DNA from: Temnothorax longispinosus
Taxonomy: Eukaryota; Arthropoda; Insecta; Hymenoptera; Formicidae
Reading direction: 5' to 3'
NCBI RefSeq assembly: GCF_030848805.1
Contig: NC_092363.1
Location: 10,894,886-10,958,885 of the forward strand
DNA length: 64,000 nucleotides
Part shown: positions 30,519 through 41,985 of the stretch, one piece after another
Numbering within the stretch: the stretch's first letter is position 1
Layout: each line of letters begins with the position of its first letter
The notes under the pieces: model-generated
What the model was told of the DNA's origin: nothing
What the model saw: only the letters and a program-made list of their open reading frames with translations
The model's database searches: none
Made by a program: the position numbers and the translations under genes

Positions 30519-31675
30519 ACTCAAATACCCATTTGACTGGGCTAATATCTGTCTCTCCTGCATATTTTGTTTTCTTCTTTCTTTTTACTTCTGGCATAAG
30601 ACTTATCACACTTCGCTTCCTCGGCTCTCATTTTTCTTTTTTTTCCTTACACTTCACATTCGTTATCCACTCTGCTTTTACTTTTCCCATTCTTCCTTTT
30701 TCTTTACTAATTATCTCTTCTTCCATTTTTTCAATATTTCCACTACCACCTTTAATTTTCTTTATTTTTTACTTTATTTACTGAAAGATAATTTATCACA
30801 TACTCGTTCTTTGTTACTAATTTTTCTTATTTTTTCTTTTATTTATCAAAAGATAATAATCTATTACATATTCGTCCTTTGTTCCTATCTTTCTTTTTTC
30901 CACCTTACTCTTTATATTCTTTATCTCACTATACCTCCTTTGCTTTTCCTTTTCCTGCTCTCTTTTTCTTCCATTCTTTTAATCTTTTCCACCGCCATCC
31001 TTTTTTTTATTTTTACCATCCCTAATATTTTGTTTTTATTTATATTTATATTTATCTGTTTATTTATTTATTTACTTATTTTTCTTTATTTCTTTGTTTT
31101 TCTTTATTTCTTTATTTATTGAACTCGCCGACATCTTAATGAACCAACCACTCTCGCGCGGAAAAGTGATAGTAATAATACATATCGACAGCGCGATACA
31201 TATCGACTCAAGATACATCAACTTCTTGATCAAAATTAATTTTTTTAAGTTTTATTTCTTTTTTTCTTCTTCTTCTCTATATTTTATAAAACCTTGATTG
31301 TAAAAAAATGTAAGAATTGTACACAGCAAATAAATTTCTTTATAATTTTATTATAATTATAATTATTATTGAAATAATTATAAATTATAGCATTAATTAT
31401 ATATATTATTACTTCAAAATTAAATTCTATGATCCCTTTTAGCATATTAAATTAGGAAAACTTAGAAAAAATACAGTCAATATCAATTTCTTTTAAGTTA
31501 CATTAATTCTTTCTACATTTTTCATTTATATTATAAATATCGTTGTGAATGACATAAATATTATAAATAGTTTGCAAAAAAATGGAGGTATTAATTACGA
31601 AAAACCATCGATATGTGTTGCGAAATTAATATATTTCAAAAGTGTACTCTGACGAAACGTGAAGCTTTTATAATA
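30519..31675. other. Pyrimidine- and T-rich low-complexity stretch
   Basis: Runs of TTTCTT, CTTTATTT and TTTATTTAT dominate 30560-31120. No gene is supported. The last part is plain AT-rich DNA ending at the A that precedes the Helitron. Confidence 0.5.
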
Positions 31676-31739
31676 TCATACTATTATATAAAACCCGACT
31701 GTTTGTCTGTCCGTCTGTCCGCGAACTACTCATTCGTTA

Positions 31740-32760
31740 GTGGACCGAATTTTTATCAAGAGTACATGAAATAGGGGTAGAATTTCCCGGGGAGTGCCAT
31801 AAAGTGTATAGTTTATTGCTACCGATTTTCTGGAAACCGGTTTTTTTAATTTTTTCAATTTTTCCTGAAATAATTGACCGAATCTCAAAGAATTACGTAT
31901 GAAACAGGGGTGGAATTTTCCGGAGAGTGCTGTAAAGTGTCTAATTTTTCGTTACTGATCTTTTTGGAAGCCAGTATTAGAAATTTTTCCAATTTTTCGG
32001 AAATTAATTAGACCGATTTTTTATCAAAAATATATGAAACAGGGGTAGAATTTCCCGGGAAGTGCCATGATGTGTATAGTTTTTCGTTACCGATTTTCTG
32101 TAAACCGGTTTTTCTAATTTTTTCAAATTTTTCGGAAAATAACTGACCGAATCTCAAAGAATTACATATGAAACAGGGGTAGAATTTTCCGGGGAGTGCT
32201 ATAAAGTGTATAATTTTTTGTTACCGATCTTTTTGGAAGCCGGTATTAGAAATTTTTCCAATTTTTTGGAAATTAATTGACCGAATCGCAAAGAATTGTA
32301 TATGAAGTAAGGGTAGAATATTTATGATGTGTACAGTTTTTGTTACCGATCTTTTTGGAAACCGGTTTTTTTAATTTTTCCAATTTTTCAGGAAATAATT
32401 GATTAAATTTCAAAGAATTATACATGAAGTAAGGGTAAAATTTCCCGAGGAGTGCTATAAAGTGTACTATTTTTTGTTACCGATCTTTTTGGAAACCGGT
32501 TCCAAATGACTGAATGTCAAAGAATTGTACATAAAATAGGGGTTGAATTTCCCGGGGAGTGCTATAAAGTATATAATTTTTTGTTACCGATCTTTTTGGA
32601 AACTGGTATTAGAAGTTTGACAAATTCGGGAAATAATTGATCAAATTTTAAAGAATTGTATATAAAACAGGGGTAGAATTTCCCGGGGAGTGCTATAAAC
32701 TGTATAGTTTTTCGTTACCGATCTTTTTGAGAACCAGTATCTTTTTAGAAATCGGTTACG
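31740..32760 (+). repeat. 134-bp tandem array inside Helitron B
   Basis: TTGACCGAAT-type unit starts recur near 31741, 31871, 32005, 32139, 32275 and further, with GGGGTAGAATTTCCCGGGGA and CGTTACCGATCTTTTTGGAA in each. Related arrays lie at 33830-34400, 34690-34860, 35110-35300 and 52670-53200. Confidence 0.85.
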
Positions 32761-32769
32761 AAATTTTCC

Positions 32770-32896
32770 AGAGAGAGAGGAAGAGGAAGAGGGAGAAGGA
32801 GAAAGAGAGGGAGAGGGAGAGAGAGAGGGAGAGAGGAAGAGAGAGAGGGAGAGAGAGAGAGGGAGAGAGGGAGAGGAAGAGAGAGGGAGAGAGGGG

Positions 32897-32932
<36 letters not shown>

Positions 32933-32946
32933 GAAGGAGAGAGAGA
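32770..32946. repeat. GA-rich microsatellite in Helitron B
   Basis: It is an impure GAGAGAGGGA tract between the 134-bp array and the Helitron 3' hairpin. In Helitron C the corresponding tract holds LINE copy 2. Confidence 0.9.
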
Positions 32947-33020
32947 CTATTTGCGTGTCTTGCATATGTTACTTATTACATATGTCCTCCGGGGCGAAGC
33001 CCGGGTAACCAAAAGGTACG

Positions 33021-33784
33021 ATATGAAGCTAGCTTGTTTAATTATGAACAACTACGAATACGCGCGTTTCATACTGCGTCATGCGCTAATTTGAGTGCTT
33101 GTTATAATTGAAGTGCTGCATTTAGCTTCGCTGTAAATCATTGAATTAATGGCGATTAAATAACTCGCGATTACAGTTAATTGCGGACAGTTAAAGGAAT
33201 ACATTAAATCTGATGCAGTCATATAACGTGTGTGCGAAACGGTACATCGCACTACAGCAGTTGTTTTTCAGGTGTTGCTGTATAGTTTTTTGTTAGTAAA
33301 GAGCATTCTCTTCAAATTTATGTTATAAAAAAATGATTATGGGGCCGCCAAGCATAATTAAAACATATGTAATAGACTTATATTCAGGAATCATATTCAT
33401 ACCGTGCATTCCAGTAGAAATAGCTACATATGCCGGTATAACACATGTGGCTGTCATATTACATCGGCGTTCTATTAGTTACTCAATTATTTCGTCGTGT
33501 GTTTGAAGTTTAATCGAGAGGAATAAAAAAGTGATCCAATAAAATTTTAACAGTCGCATCTCCGTGTTGCAGCGAAAATTCTACCGAAAAAAGATTTTTC
33601 GTGAAATTGTCGCAGCGCACTTTTCTCCCCTCTCCTCTGCCTTCCTTTTTTCAAGTTCAACGGCATTTCACCCGTTCAGCGACATTCTCCAGATTTTTAC
33701 TTTGTTTGCTTCTGAAATCATCGATCGACCATCCCTCTCGCTACCATCGACGGCGACAGCACCGTCGTAATTCTCGTATATATA
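33021..33784. other. Unique-looking stretch without a recognised gene
   Basis: No domain or repeat relation is recognised. Short open frames in 33560-33810 resemble nothing I know. Confidence 0.4.
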
Positions 33785-35045
33785 TAAGTACCGTCGTCTG
33801 TATGTATGTCTGACCGCAAACTACTCATTCGTTAGTTGACCGAATTTTTACCAAGGGTACATGAAATAGGGGTAGAATTTCCCGGGGAATGCCATAAAGT
33901 GTATAGTTTTTCGTTACCGATTTTCTGGAAGCCGGTTTTTTTAATTTTTCCAATTTTTCGGGAAATAATTGACCGAATCTTAAAGAATTATATATGAAGT
34001 AGGGGTAGAATTTTCCGGGGAATGTTATAAAGTATATAGTTTTTCGTTACCGATCTTTTTGGAAACCAGTTACAAAATTTTTCTAATTTTTCGGAAATTA
34101 ATTGACCGAATCTTAAAAAAAATATGAAGTAGGGGTAGAATTTCCCGGGGATTGCCATAAGGTGTACAATTTTTCGTTACCAATCTTTGGGGAAATCGGT
34201 ATCAGAAAATTTTCCAACTTTTCGGAAATTAATTGACCGAATCTTAAAGAATTGTATATGAAGTAGAGGTAGAATATTTTCTGGGGAGTGCTATAAAGTG
34301 TATTATTTTTTGTTACCGATCTTTTTGGAAACCGGTTCAGAAATTTTTTCAATTTTTCGGGAAATAATTGACCGAATCTGAAAGAATTACATGAAATAGA
34401 AAGAACTAAAGAATAATGTAGTATCGATATTTAACGATATTAATATTTTGATTGCAGAGATTACAAAAATTGTAATTATAAATATTAATTAATTAATTGA
34501 GTTTTATTTAATCTTGCCAAACCTTTGGTTCGTGGGTGTAAAAAAAAATTTACTTTCAATAATATTTATATTTTTTAAATAAATATATATCTAAATAATT
34601 ATATAAATATAAAATATATGATTAATAGTAAATAAATGTAATAAAATAAATATTAAAATAAATCTTTTTCATAAAAATAAATATAAATTTAACAAATTAA
34701 TTGACCGAATCTCAAAGAATTGTATATGAAGTAGAGGTAGAATTTTCTGGGAAGTGCTATAAAATGTATTATTTTTCGTTACTGATCTTTTTGGAAACCG
34801 GTTCAGAACTTTTTTAAATTTCCCGGGAAATAATTTACCGAATCTGAAAAAATTCCATGAAATAGGGGTAGAAAAAACTAAAAAATGTAGTATCGATATT
34901 TAACGATATTAATATTTTGATTGCAAAGATTACGGTTTCTAAAAAATCGGTTATGAAAAATTATACCATTACCGCCATCCCCGAAAAATTTGAAAAATTT
35001 TGAAACACGTTTCACCGGTACATCCGCGCAACGCACGGGAAAAAA
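33785..35045 (+). mobile_element. Helitron-derived array, truncated copies
   Basis: GTCTGACCGCAAACTACTCATTCG at 33805 (read as two phrases, GTCTGACCGC and AAACTACTCATTCGTTAG) matches the start of Helitrons B and D, but the extreme 5' end is degenerate. Units of the 134-bp repeat follow. A segment with GTATCGATATTTAACGATAT occurs twice (34415 and 34890). No 3' CTAG end is seen before Helitron D. Confidence 0.65.
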
Positions 35046-35059
35046 AATTTATATTTCTA

Positions 35060-35805
35060 TCATACTATAATATAAAATCCGACTGTTTGTCTGTCTGTCC
35101 GCGAACTACTTATTCGTTACATAATTGACCAAATTTTAAAGAATTATATATGAAGTAGGGGTAAAACACTTTCCGGAAATTGCCATAAAATATATAATTT
35201 TTAATTACCGATTTTTTGGAAACCGGTTACAAAATTTTTCCAATTTTTTGGGAAATAATTGACTGAATCTTAAAGAATTATATATGAAATAGGATTAAAA
35301 AGAACTAAAGAATGTAATAGAATTAAAAAAATTGCTAATAGCAAAGGGGTTTCCGATTTCTGTTAAAAAAAATGTACGTGATTTTGCTCCAATTTCCGCA
35401 AACTTTGAGATATCAAGCTAAATTTTTTTTATGAATAATTTTTCGTTACCAATTTTTTAAAAACTGGTTTGGAAATTATTCAAATTTCGAGAAATAATAA
35501 GTATTAATTGATCGATTTTCTTGAAACCAGTGTCAAAATTTTTTTAATTTTTGAAGAATAAGTTTAATTTTTCATTAATGGATAATTTTTTATTAATGGA
35601 TCGATTTTCTCGAAACCGGTGCCAAAATTTTTTTAATTTTTTGTTGATGAAACTGGTACCAAAAGATTACTAATTTTATGGGGATCGCTACTATGGAGTT
35701 GAAATTGGGTTTTATGGGGTTCTATTGGTGTTTTTAATTAATGGGTGAGCTTGGGGAGAAGGGAATAGATCTTGTGCCCGCGCGAAGCGCGGGCGAAAAA
35801 TCTAG
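35060..35805 (+). mobile_element. Complete short non-autonomous Helitron D, 746 bp
   Basis: It begins TCATACTATAATATAAAATC after an A. It ends with the hairpin GCCCGCGCGAAGCGCGGGC, seven bases and CTAG, followed by T. These are the hallmarks of a Helitron inserted between A and T, without inverted ends and without target duplication. The interior holds diverged 134-bp units. Confidence 0.88.
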
Positions 35806-35954
35806 TATGTATATAAATAAGTTCATGATCGCCATTGGCGGACCTTATCATTATTAAAGCTTTGTAGCTTCAATGTTGAGCTTGACTCTAGTCTGGCACT
35901 GTAAGGAGACACGAGAGGTGTAGCATAAGGGCTTCGTGCCCCGGCCGTCACGGT

Positions 35955-36240
35955 GTTTTAGGTCAACTACATCTATCGTAACGCTTTGATCGTGGTCGTA
36001 AGCAATGAAGCCGTCGTAAATCGTATATCTATGTATAATATATTTATAAACACATTTTTTTCACACGTCGAGAAAGCTGACAAATTAAGTTATGTTGTAA
36101 CGCCAGACAAGCATCGTAATCGTAAAGAATTCAAGCTAAATCAACTCATACGATAAGCTTACGATAGCGATTACGACGAGCATTACGATCGCTTACGGTG
36201 AACATTACGATAGATGTAGTTGTAGCTTAAGACGTAATTG
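35955..36240. mobile_element. ~285-bp MITE-like inverted repeat
   Basis: AACTACATCTATCGTAA near 35965 is inverted as TTACGATAGATGTAGTT near 36214, and the GTCGTAAGC pieces also pair. It has no reading frame, and the ends and target duplication are uncertain. Confidence 0.65.
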
Positions 36241-36321
36241 TTACACATTACTTTTCCAGTACAGTGGAACGACTATACAACAATGATCATATCTAGTACA
36301 ATATTTTATATATACAATATA

Positions 36322-36615
36322 ATAAAAAAAATGGTACAAATTAGAAATTTGCATATTGCTTTCTCATCATTTCAAAGAGAGGAAATTAAAAATTAGCACA
36401 TTGCTTAATCAACATTTAAAGACGCACACAAAGTTCCTCTTATGAGGAAGCTTGTATTTTATTTGATGCATAATTACTATTTATTATTTTGGCTTCTTCA
36501 TAGAGGAAGCTTTGTGTGCGTCTTTAAATGTTGATTAAGCAATGTGCTAATTTCTAATTTTCTCTCTTTGAAATGATCAGGAAGCAACGTGCAAATTTAT
36601 AATTTGCACCATTTT
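36322..36615. mobile_element. ~290-bp palindromic MITE
   Basis: The arms pair over ~130 bp. ATTTCAAAGAGAGG, AGCACATTGCTTAATCAACA and TTTAAAGACGCACACAAAG on the left are all inverted on the right. The outer parts, AAAAAAATGGTACAAATT and its inverse, are more diverged. Confidence 0.85.
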
Positions 36616-37189
36616 TTTTAAATAAAAATTTATCTGTTTGAAAATAGAAAAGAACGTTCTTTGAATATTTACTAATAAAAGATTATATTATTGTATAGTA
36701 TCAATACGCTGTAATTTTCTATTTATGTTTAATTTAGTTTTTTCTACCCTTATTTTATATATAATTCATTAAGAGAGATTTGGTTTATTACTTTATAAGA
36801 TACAGATTTTTAAATATCAAAGAATGCGTACAAACATAAAAACTTTACAAAATTAGATCTAATCAACCAAATCTTAATGAGTTATATATGAAATAGGGGT
36901 AGAAAAGACTGAAAACTTTAATGGAATTTGAAACAGACCAATATCTCAAAATTTGCGGAAGTTACAGCGAAAATAAACACTTCTCAAACAATTCAAAAAA
37001 AAATTTTTAAATAACCCTTTTACCGATTTTCACTAAATTCAATCCCAATCTTCTTTACACGATATTCTATCATTTAAAAAAAATTCATCTCGATATCTCA
37101 AAATTTGCGAAAGTTACAGCGAAAATAGACATTTCTCAAAAAATTTGAAAATTAAAAAAAAAGAAACCCTTTACCGATTGTCACCAAAT
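36616..37189. repeat. AT-rich stretch with a 152-bp duplication
   Basis: ATATCTCAAAATTTGCG(G/A)A followed by AGTTACAGCGAAAAT occurs at 36941 and 37093. It is related to Helitron interior phrases near 35390. No gene is present. Confidence 0.6.
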
Positions 37190-37249
37190 ACAATCCCATC
37201 CTTCCTTCTGTAAAAGTCACTTCCCCCTTTTTATCTCCCTCCTTTGCTC

Positions 37250-37781
37250 CGTTCATAATTCCCCACTTTTCTTTTTCCACTTATTTAATCAGCCCTTACC
37301 CTTGCCTATTTATCATTTTATCTTTCGATTTTCTTTCAACTCCCTCTTCTCCATCCTCCAGCGCTCTTTTCTCCCCTGTTCTCGTATTGAAATCGCCCCC
37401 CCACTATCCATCTCTCCTTTCTCCTATACTGATTTTATCTTACCCATTATCTTGTCCAAGTTGCCGCTTACGTAAACTGTTGCCAATTTCCATTTCTCCT
37501 TCTTTCATCTTACTTTTATAATCATTAAACCCTCCCCTCCACCCATTCTTTTTTTTCTTCTAACTTTCTGACTCTTTTCTGACTCCCATCATTATCCCAC
37601 CTATTGCTCTTCCTTTTTTTCTAACTCTTTTTTCTTTTGCACCCTGTATCCTCCAGTTGAACTCCTTTGGCACCCTATTCTTTATCTTCTCCCATTTCTC
37701 CTGTTCCAGCCACGTCTCCACCAACCCCACGACATCCCACTGTTTTATCCTTTCCCAAAACCCTTCCTGTTTTCCCTTCAC
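37250..37781 (-). pseudogene. LINE endonuclease, N-terminal half
   Basis: DVVGLVETWLEQEKWEKI is the start of an apurinic-type endonuclease, and after a stop and frame change a GGDFNTRTGEKRAL-like piece with the catalytic DFN motif follows. The enzyme would nick target DNA to prime reverse transcription. The reading frame is broken near 37560 and the protein ends before the reverse transcriptase. Confidence 0.72.
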
Positions 37782-38049
37782 TCCCGCTACATTCCAAAAG
37801 CCTATCTTTAGACTTCCTTCCTGTTTCTTCCCCTCCTCTTCCCTCCTGCATTTCTTTTTTTCCCTTCCTCCTTTCTCCCCTCTTTTTCTTCTCTTTCACT
37901 CCTTTTTACTTTCCCCACTCTACTCTCTCTGACTCCTTTCCCCCCCTCCTCTCAGCCTTACTACACTTTCTCCCTCCCTACTCTTCCTCTTTTTCCTCTT
38001 CTCTCCATCCTCCCCTCCCATCGTTTCTCCTTCCACCTCACTACCCTCC

Positions 38050-39144
38050 CTTTTCATTTTTCCGTCTCCCTCTCATTTACTCTTCCCTTTCTCCTCTGTT
38101 CCTCTTTTTTGCCCCTCCTTCTTCTTGCTCCTCTCTCATTTCCTTTTCCATCTATCAGGACTTCTTTTTCCTCATCCCAACTCCACCACTTCCCTTCTAT
38201 CCAAATCTTTCCGTACTTTACCCAGGCTCTCCTCCTAGTCCTTCTCTCTTTTTCAGTTATAATCTCCAGGCTCCATTGCATTTTTTCCCTTTCATTGTTA
38301 TGTCATCCTTTATTCTTTCCATCCTCCCTTTCAACACATTCTTCCTCTGCATTACTTCTCTTTTTCTTACTCTATCTTTTAACCTAATTAAAACCATCTT
38401 CTTTTCTTTCGCCGTTTTTCTTCTTATCTCTTTTACCTCTTCTATTCCTTCCACCACCCCTATCTCTAGCCATAGTTTCTCTACCCTTTCCTTTAGCCTC
38501 CCCTCCTCCATCTCCACCCCTTTTACTACTACATTGTTCCTCCTTCTGTCTCTCTCTTCTAATTCTTTCCACCTTTATAGTTCTCTTACTTTCGCTTCTA
38601 TTGCTTAATCTCTTTTTCCTACCTCCCACTTTCCTTCCTCTTTCACTTCTATCTGCCCTTCCTTCCTCCCATCTCTCTCTCTCTATATATTATACTTTTC
38701 AACCTTTCTTTTAACTTTCCTATCTCCTTCTATAATTTTTCTCTTTTTTTCTGCCATTTCACCTCTCTCTCTCCACCACATCTGTCTTCTTCCTATCTTC
38801 TTCTTCCTCCTCATCTTCCTAATCTCATCTCTTATCATTTCTCTCTCTTTCTTGCTTTCTACCCCTTGCTTTTTCTGTTCTTTCTTTAAATCTCGTATTT
38901 CCTCCATCATTTTATTCATTATTACCATTTGTTCTTTCCCCTCTGGCAATCTCACCATTTTCCTACTCCTTTTAAACGCCTCTTCCTCCTCTCCTCTTCC
39001 CCTTACCAATCTTTTTCTTTTAAAATAATCATCTATATTCCCCTCACTACATAAACTCGCACTTCTCTCTCTTCCTGTGCTAGCTACCTTACCTATTCTA
39101 CCTGTCATCTTTTTGACCTCCTCTGATTTATCCTTCCCCCCCAC
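38050..39144 (-). pseudogene. LINE ORF1 protein, coiled-coil type, frameshifted
   Basis: The first frame (38683-39144) gives a lysine/glutamate-rich coiled coil with EEIRDLKKEQKKQ. Later frames (38257-38629 and 38054-38281) hold VKEIRRKTAKEKKMVLIRL and WVKYGKIWIEGKWWSWDEE, the RNA-binding core and C-terminal part of this ORF1 type. Frame changes near 38680 and 38260 show decay. It probably binds the element's own RNA. Confidence 0.65.
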
Positions 39145-39221
39145 TTTCCTTACTTATCCCCTTTACTCTTCTTTATATCCCCTGCCTTCCTCTCACCTTC
39201 TTTATTCTATCGCATGTTTAC

Positions 39222-39223
39222 TT

Positions 39224-39277
<54 letters not shown>

Positions 39278-39288
39278 CCCCCCCCCCG
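39222..39288. repeat. (CT)n microsatellite followed by a C run
   Basis: A pure CT tract that ends in about 14 C residues. It lies next to the 5' end of the minus-strand LINE. Confidence 0.95.
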
Positions 39289-39504
39289 TTCTGTTTCTTG
39301 GCTCTTCTCTTTCCTTTTTTTATTTTTTCTTCCTTCTATTTTTTTTTAACTTTATGATACCTTAATCATAAAGAATAAAAGAATCATATATTACATAAAA
39401 CACGCTGTAGCCATCTTCATCATTGATGTGATCATGATTTATAGCATTAGTTATATCAATTATTGTTTAAAAATTTTAAGAAAAATTTGCTTTTTTTGTT
39501 ACGC

Positions 39505-40056
39505 GATGAGTCAACAAAAAAAAATTTTTTTTTAATAGAACGGATTTTAAAAAAAACTCTAAAAAGAATGAAAAATGAAAAAGTTAACAAATAAAGAAGC
39601 TCTTAAAAGTATGAAATAATGCTTTTAAGAATTTCTTTCAAGTTTTTGAAGTTGGCGCTAAATTAATGATATTTTTAATAGCGTTTTTTTATTGGCAGAA
39701 TTAGTGCGTACTCAGTGCACATTAAAGTTGTATACTGATTTAATCTCTAATATGTAAAGTAAAATGCAAATATATCGACAGATAAAATACCCAATACATA
39801 TTTTACCAAATAATACAATAAAGAATGTTGAGAATTTCGTGACTCAACTCGTTTACATTAAACATATATACTTTACGCTGATTTGTGTGTACGTCGGCTT
39901 TAATATGCACTGAGTGCGCACCAATTCTATTCTGCCAAAAAAAAAACGCTATAAGTTATTTCTTTCAATTTTTTGAAGTTGACGCTAAATTGATTTAGTA
40001 ATTATTAATTTGGCACCGACTTCAAAAAATTGAAAGAAATACTTAAAAATATTATT
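39505..40056. repeat. Arm of a larger inverted repeat with a nested MITE
   Basis: 39505-39690 is inverted at ~42525-42700 (TTTTTGAAGTTGGCGCTAAAT against ATTTGGCGCCGACTTTAAAA, and the AGTATGAAATAAT pieces), and part of it again at 43085-43210. A MITE (39682-39951) lies inside, with arms AGCGTTTTTTTATTGGCAGA and its inverse around GTGCRYACTSAGTGCA. The last 16 bases are the left target duplication of the next element. Confidence 0.7.
39682..39951. mobile_element. 270-bp MITE with ~50-bp inverted ends
   Basis: The left end reads AGCGTTTTTTTATTGGCAGA, and the right end is its inverse with a longer A run. TGCGTACTCAGTGCACATTA pairs with TAATATGCACTGAGTGCGCA. No clear target duplication was found. 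Confidence 0.75.
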
Positions 40057-40513
40057 GGACTTCCGGTTCCGGGACGATACAGTGTGGCACGTGAGAGTTA
40101 GGCGAGTGAATTGTGGCAGATTAGGAGGGCATAGGAGTGGTCTGGAGGAGAAACTCGGGAGGGACGAGAAAGTGGAGGAGCGAGAGTTTGCGAGAAAGTG
40201 GAAGGAAGTCGGGAAAGGACAGAATAGAGGAGAAAAAGGTTGCTAAAATCGTGAGTGAAAGTAGGACGGGCTGAGAGTATGTGAAGTGAAGAGATGGAAG
40301 GCATTGCGAGAAGAACGGCCACAGACAGACAGACAGGGAACACGCGGAATATAGAAGGAGACTAGAGAGATAATAGAGGGGCGATAGACGTGAAGACGGC
40401 GTCGCGCAAGCGGGCATAGGCAAGCTAGGATATAGAGGGAATAACTGCAATAAGTGCTTTCAGCCATAGGATAGGTAACGAGTAGGAGGGAAAGGCAAAG
40501 AGGAAAGCGGCGG

Positions 40514-41741
40514 ATGGAGGCAGAGAAGGAAATAGGATTAGAGGGTGAACAGCAGGGAAATAAAGGAAAGAGGAGGGAAGACAAGGAAAGCAAGAGGCAG
40601 GCCTACAAAGGCGGAGGAGCTTGCCAAACAAAGAGAAAGATCGGGCAGCCTAGGATCGGTCAAAGAATTCATCCAGAAAAAAAAAGAAAAGAGTTAGAAG
40701 AAGAAGCGGCGAGAGCTGCAGAGATAAAAATCCTCGAAACATTTAACGAGGAAAGAAGGGTCGACAGATCACCACCAACTAAGATCAAAAAAGAAGAAAG
40801 GGGGGAAGGGAACATGGCGACAGAAGATTTGTTAAAAGAAATTCTAAGGAAGATGAACAGATCGCCGCCGGCAAAGATTAAAAAAGATGGAGAAGGGAAA
40901 GAGAGCATAACGGCGGAGGAAATGTTGAAAGAAATTCTAAAGAAAATGGAGGAGCAGGAAAAGGAAAGAAAAAAAGATAAAGAGGAGATACAAGAGATAA
41001 TAAAAGGGTTGAAGGAGGAATTTAAAAGGAGGGAGGAGGAATGGGGAAAGCAAAGAAACTCGATAGAGAAAGGATTGAAAAGTCTGGAGGAAAAGGTTGA
41101 AAAAACGGGCTTGAATGGAAGGGAGCCCTTATGAAAAAGTACCATTGGCCAATGTTTTTTTGCCAATGGCAATGGATTAATTGCCTTTGGCAGAATGGCA
41201 ATTAATCCATTGCCATTGGCAAAAAAGCATTGGCCAATGGTACTTTTTCATAAGGGAGGGAAAGGAGAGAGAAGTAGTAATGGAGAAATGGAAAGAGATA
41301 GAAAAAAAGTTGGAAATGGCGGAGAGAAGAAGCAAGAGATGCAATATAATTGTGAAGGAAGCGACGGGAAGAAATGAAACAGAAAGGAAGGAGAAGATCG
41401 AGAAGATGATAGGAGAAATAAATAAAACAGAAGTGGTCATCGAGGAAGTGCAGGAAATAGGATACGGAGGTAATAAAATGACAATGCTGAAGTGCAGGAA
41501 CTGGAAGGCCAAAAGGGAGATAATGAGAACGAGGAGGGAGTTAGGGAAAAAATACGACAGCTTTCTGGACGACGACCTCACCAAGATGGAAAGACAGATA
41601 GAGAAGGAAATAAGAAGGAGAGCAAAAGAAGAAAGAGAGGCGGGAAAGAAAACGACAATTGGTTACCAGAAGATGTGGGTGGACAACAAAGAATTGAGAT
41701 GGAATAAAAATAAAGGAACTTTAGAGGAGAGGAGTGAGTGA
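40514..41741 (+). pseudogene. ORF1 protein of the HAL1-like element, interrupted by a MITE
   Basis: The first part (40514 to 41125) has a long charged coiled coil (EEMLKEILKKMEEQEKERKK). The second (41259 to 41741) has RRSKRCNIIVKEA, KTEVVIEEVQEIG and ELGKKYDSFLDDDLTKMER, like the RNA-binding core and C-terminal domain of LINE ORF1 proteins. A 131-bp MITE plus a 2-bp duplication (133 bp together) lies between them. The two parts share one frame if exactly 133 bp is left out, so the frame was open (364 codons) when the MITE arrived. The protein probably coats RNA in the retrotransposition particle. Confidence 0.8.
41126..41256. mobile_element. 131-bp MITE with CCCTTATGAAAA ends
   Basis: It is nearly a perfect palindrome: CCCTTATGAAAAAGTACC, ATTGGCCAATG and GCCAATGGCAATGGATTAAT on the left are all inverted on the right. 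AG flanks both sides (41124-41125 and 41257-41258). The ends match the 1023-bp element at 20500-21522. Confidence 0.9.
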
Positions 41742-41839
41742 CAGAAGAAATAAAGAGGCGAAGAGGGATAGTGAGGGAGAAGACGCGGAGAAAGAGAGGA
41801 GAGGAGGGACCTGGGGAAAGGAGAAAGTGACAACGGAGG

Positions 41840-41985
41840 AGAAAGCTACAGAACAGACCAGTATCACCGCAACGTGTGCGACGGACAGACGGCAAAAGCA
41901 AGGGACCGAAGGCGGCAGAACAGACCGGTGTCGCCGCAACATGTGCGACGGACAGGTGGCAAGACCGAGAGATCGATGGAAGGGA
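41840..41985 (+). repeat. ~68-bp tandem duplication in the HAL1-like element
   Basis: AACAGACC(A/G)GT(A/G)TC(A/G)CCGCAAC then TGTGCGACGGACAG occurs twice, from about 41852 and 41919. It lies after ORF1. Confidence 0.7.

Larger units (their letters stand above)
31676..33010 (+). mobile_element. Non-autonomous Helitron B, 3' end degenerate
   Basis: The 5' end TCATACTATTATATAAAA follows an A, as Helitrons require, and is followed by TGTTTGTCTGTCCG. Then come ~7 units of a 134-bp array, a GA microsatellite (32770-32946) and the 3' region ATATGTCCTCCGGGGCGAAG with its CCGGGGCGAAGCCCGGG-type hairpin. The final CTAG is lost (TAACCAAAAG). The same order is seen in Helitron C at 52596-56175. No Rep/helicase gene is present. 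Confidence 0.8.
37190..39220 (-). mobile_element. Purine-rich non-LTR retrotransposon, 3'-truncated
   Basis: The minus strand is strongly purine-rich. It contains, in order, an ORF1 with a charged coiled coil (39144 down to ~38050) and the start of an endonuclease (37781 down to ~37250). Reverse transcriptase is absent: the element stops where Helitron-like repeats begin. ORF1 is of the same type as that in the element at 40057-42514. A (CT)n tract lies beyond its 5' end. Confidence 0.78.

Noticed and set aside
31140..31675. Promoter or gene upstream of the Helitron
   Set aside because: AT-rich sequence only; no conserved element could be supported.
37667..38608. 313-codon plus-strand frame of Pro/Ser/Phe/Leu
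   Set aside because: It is the pyrimidine-rich antisense of a purine-rich LINE ORF1 and endonuclease; the minus strand gives the recognisable protein.
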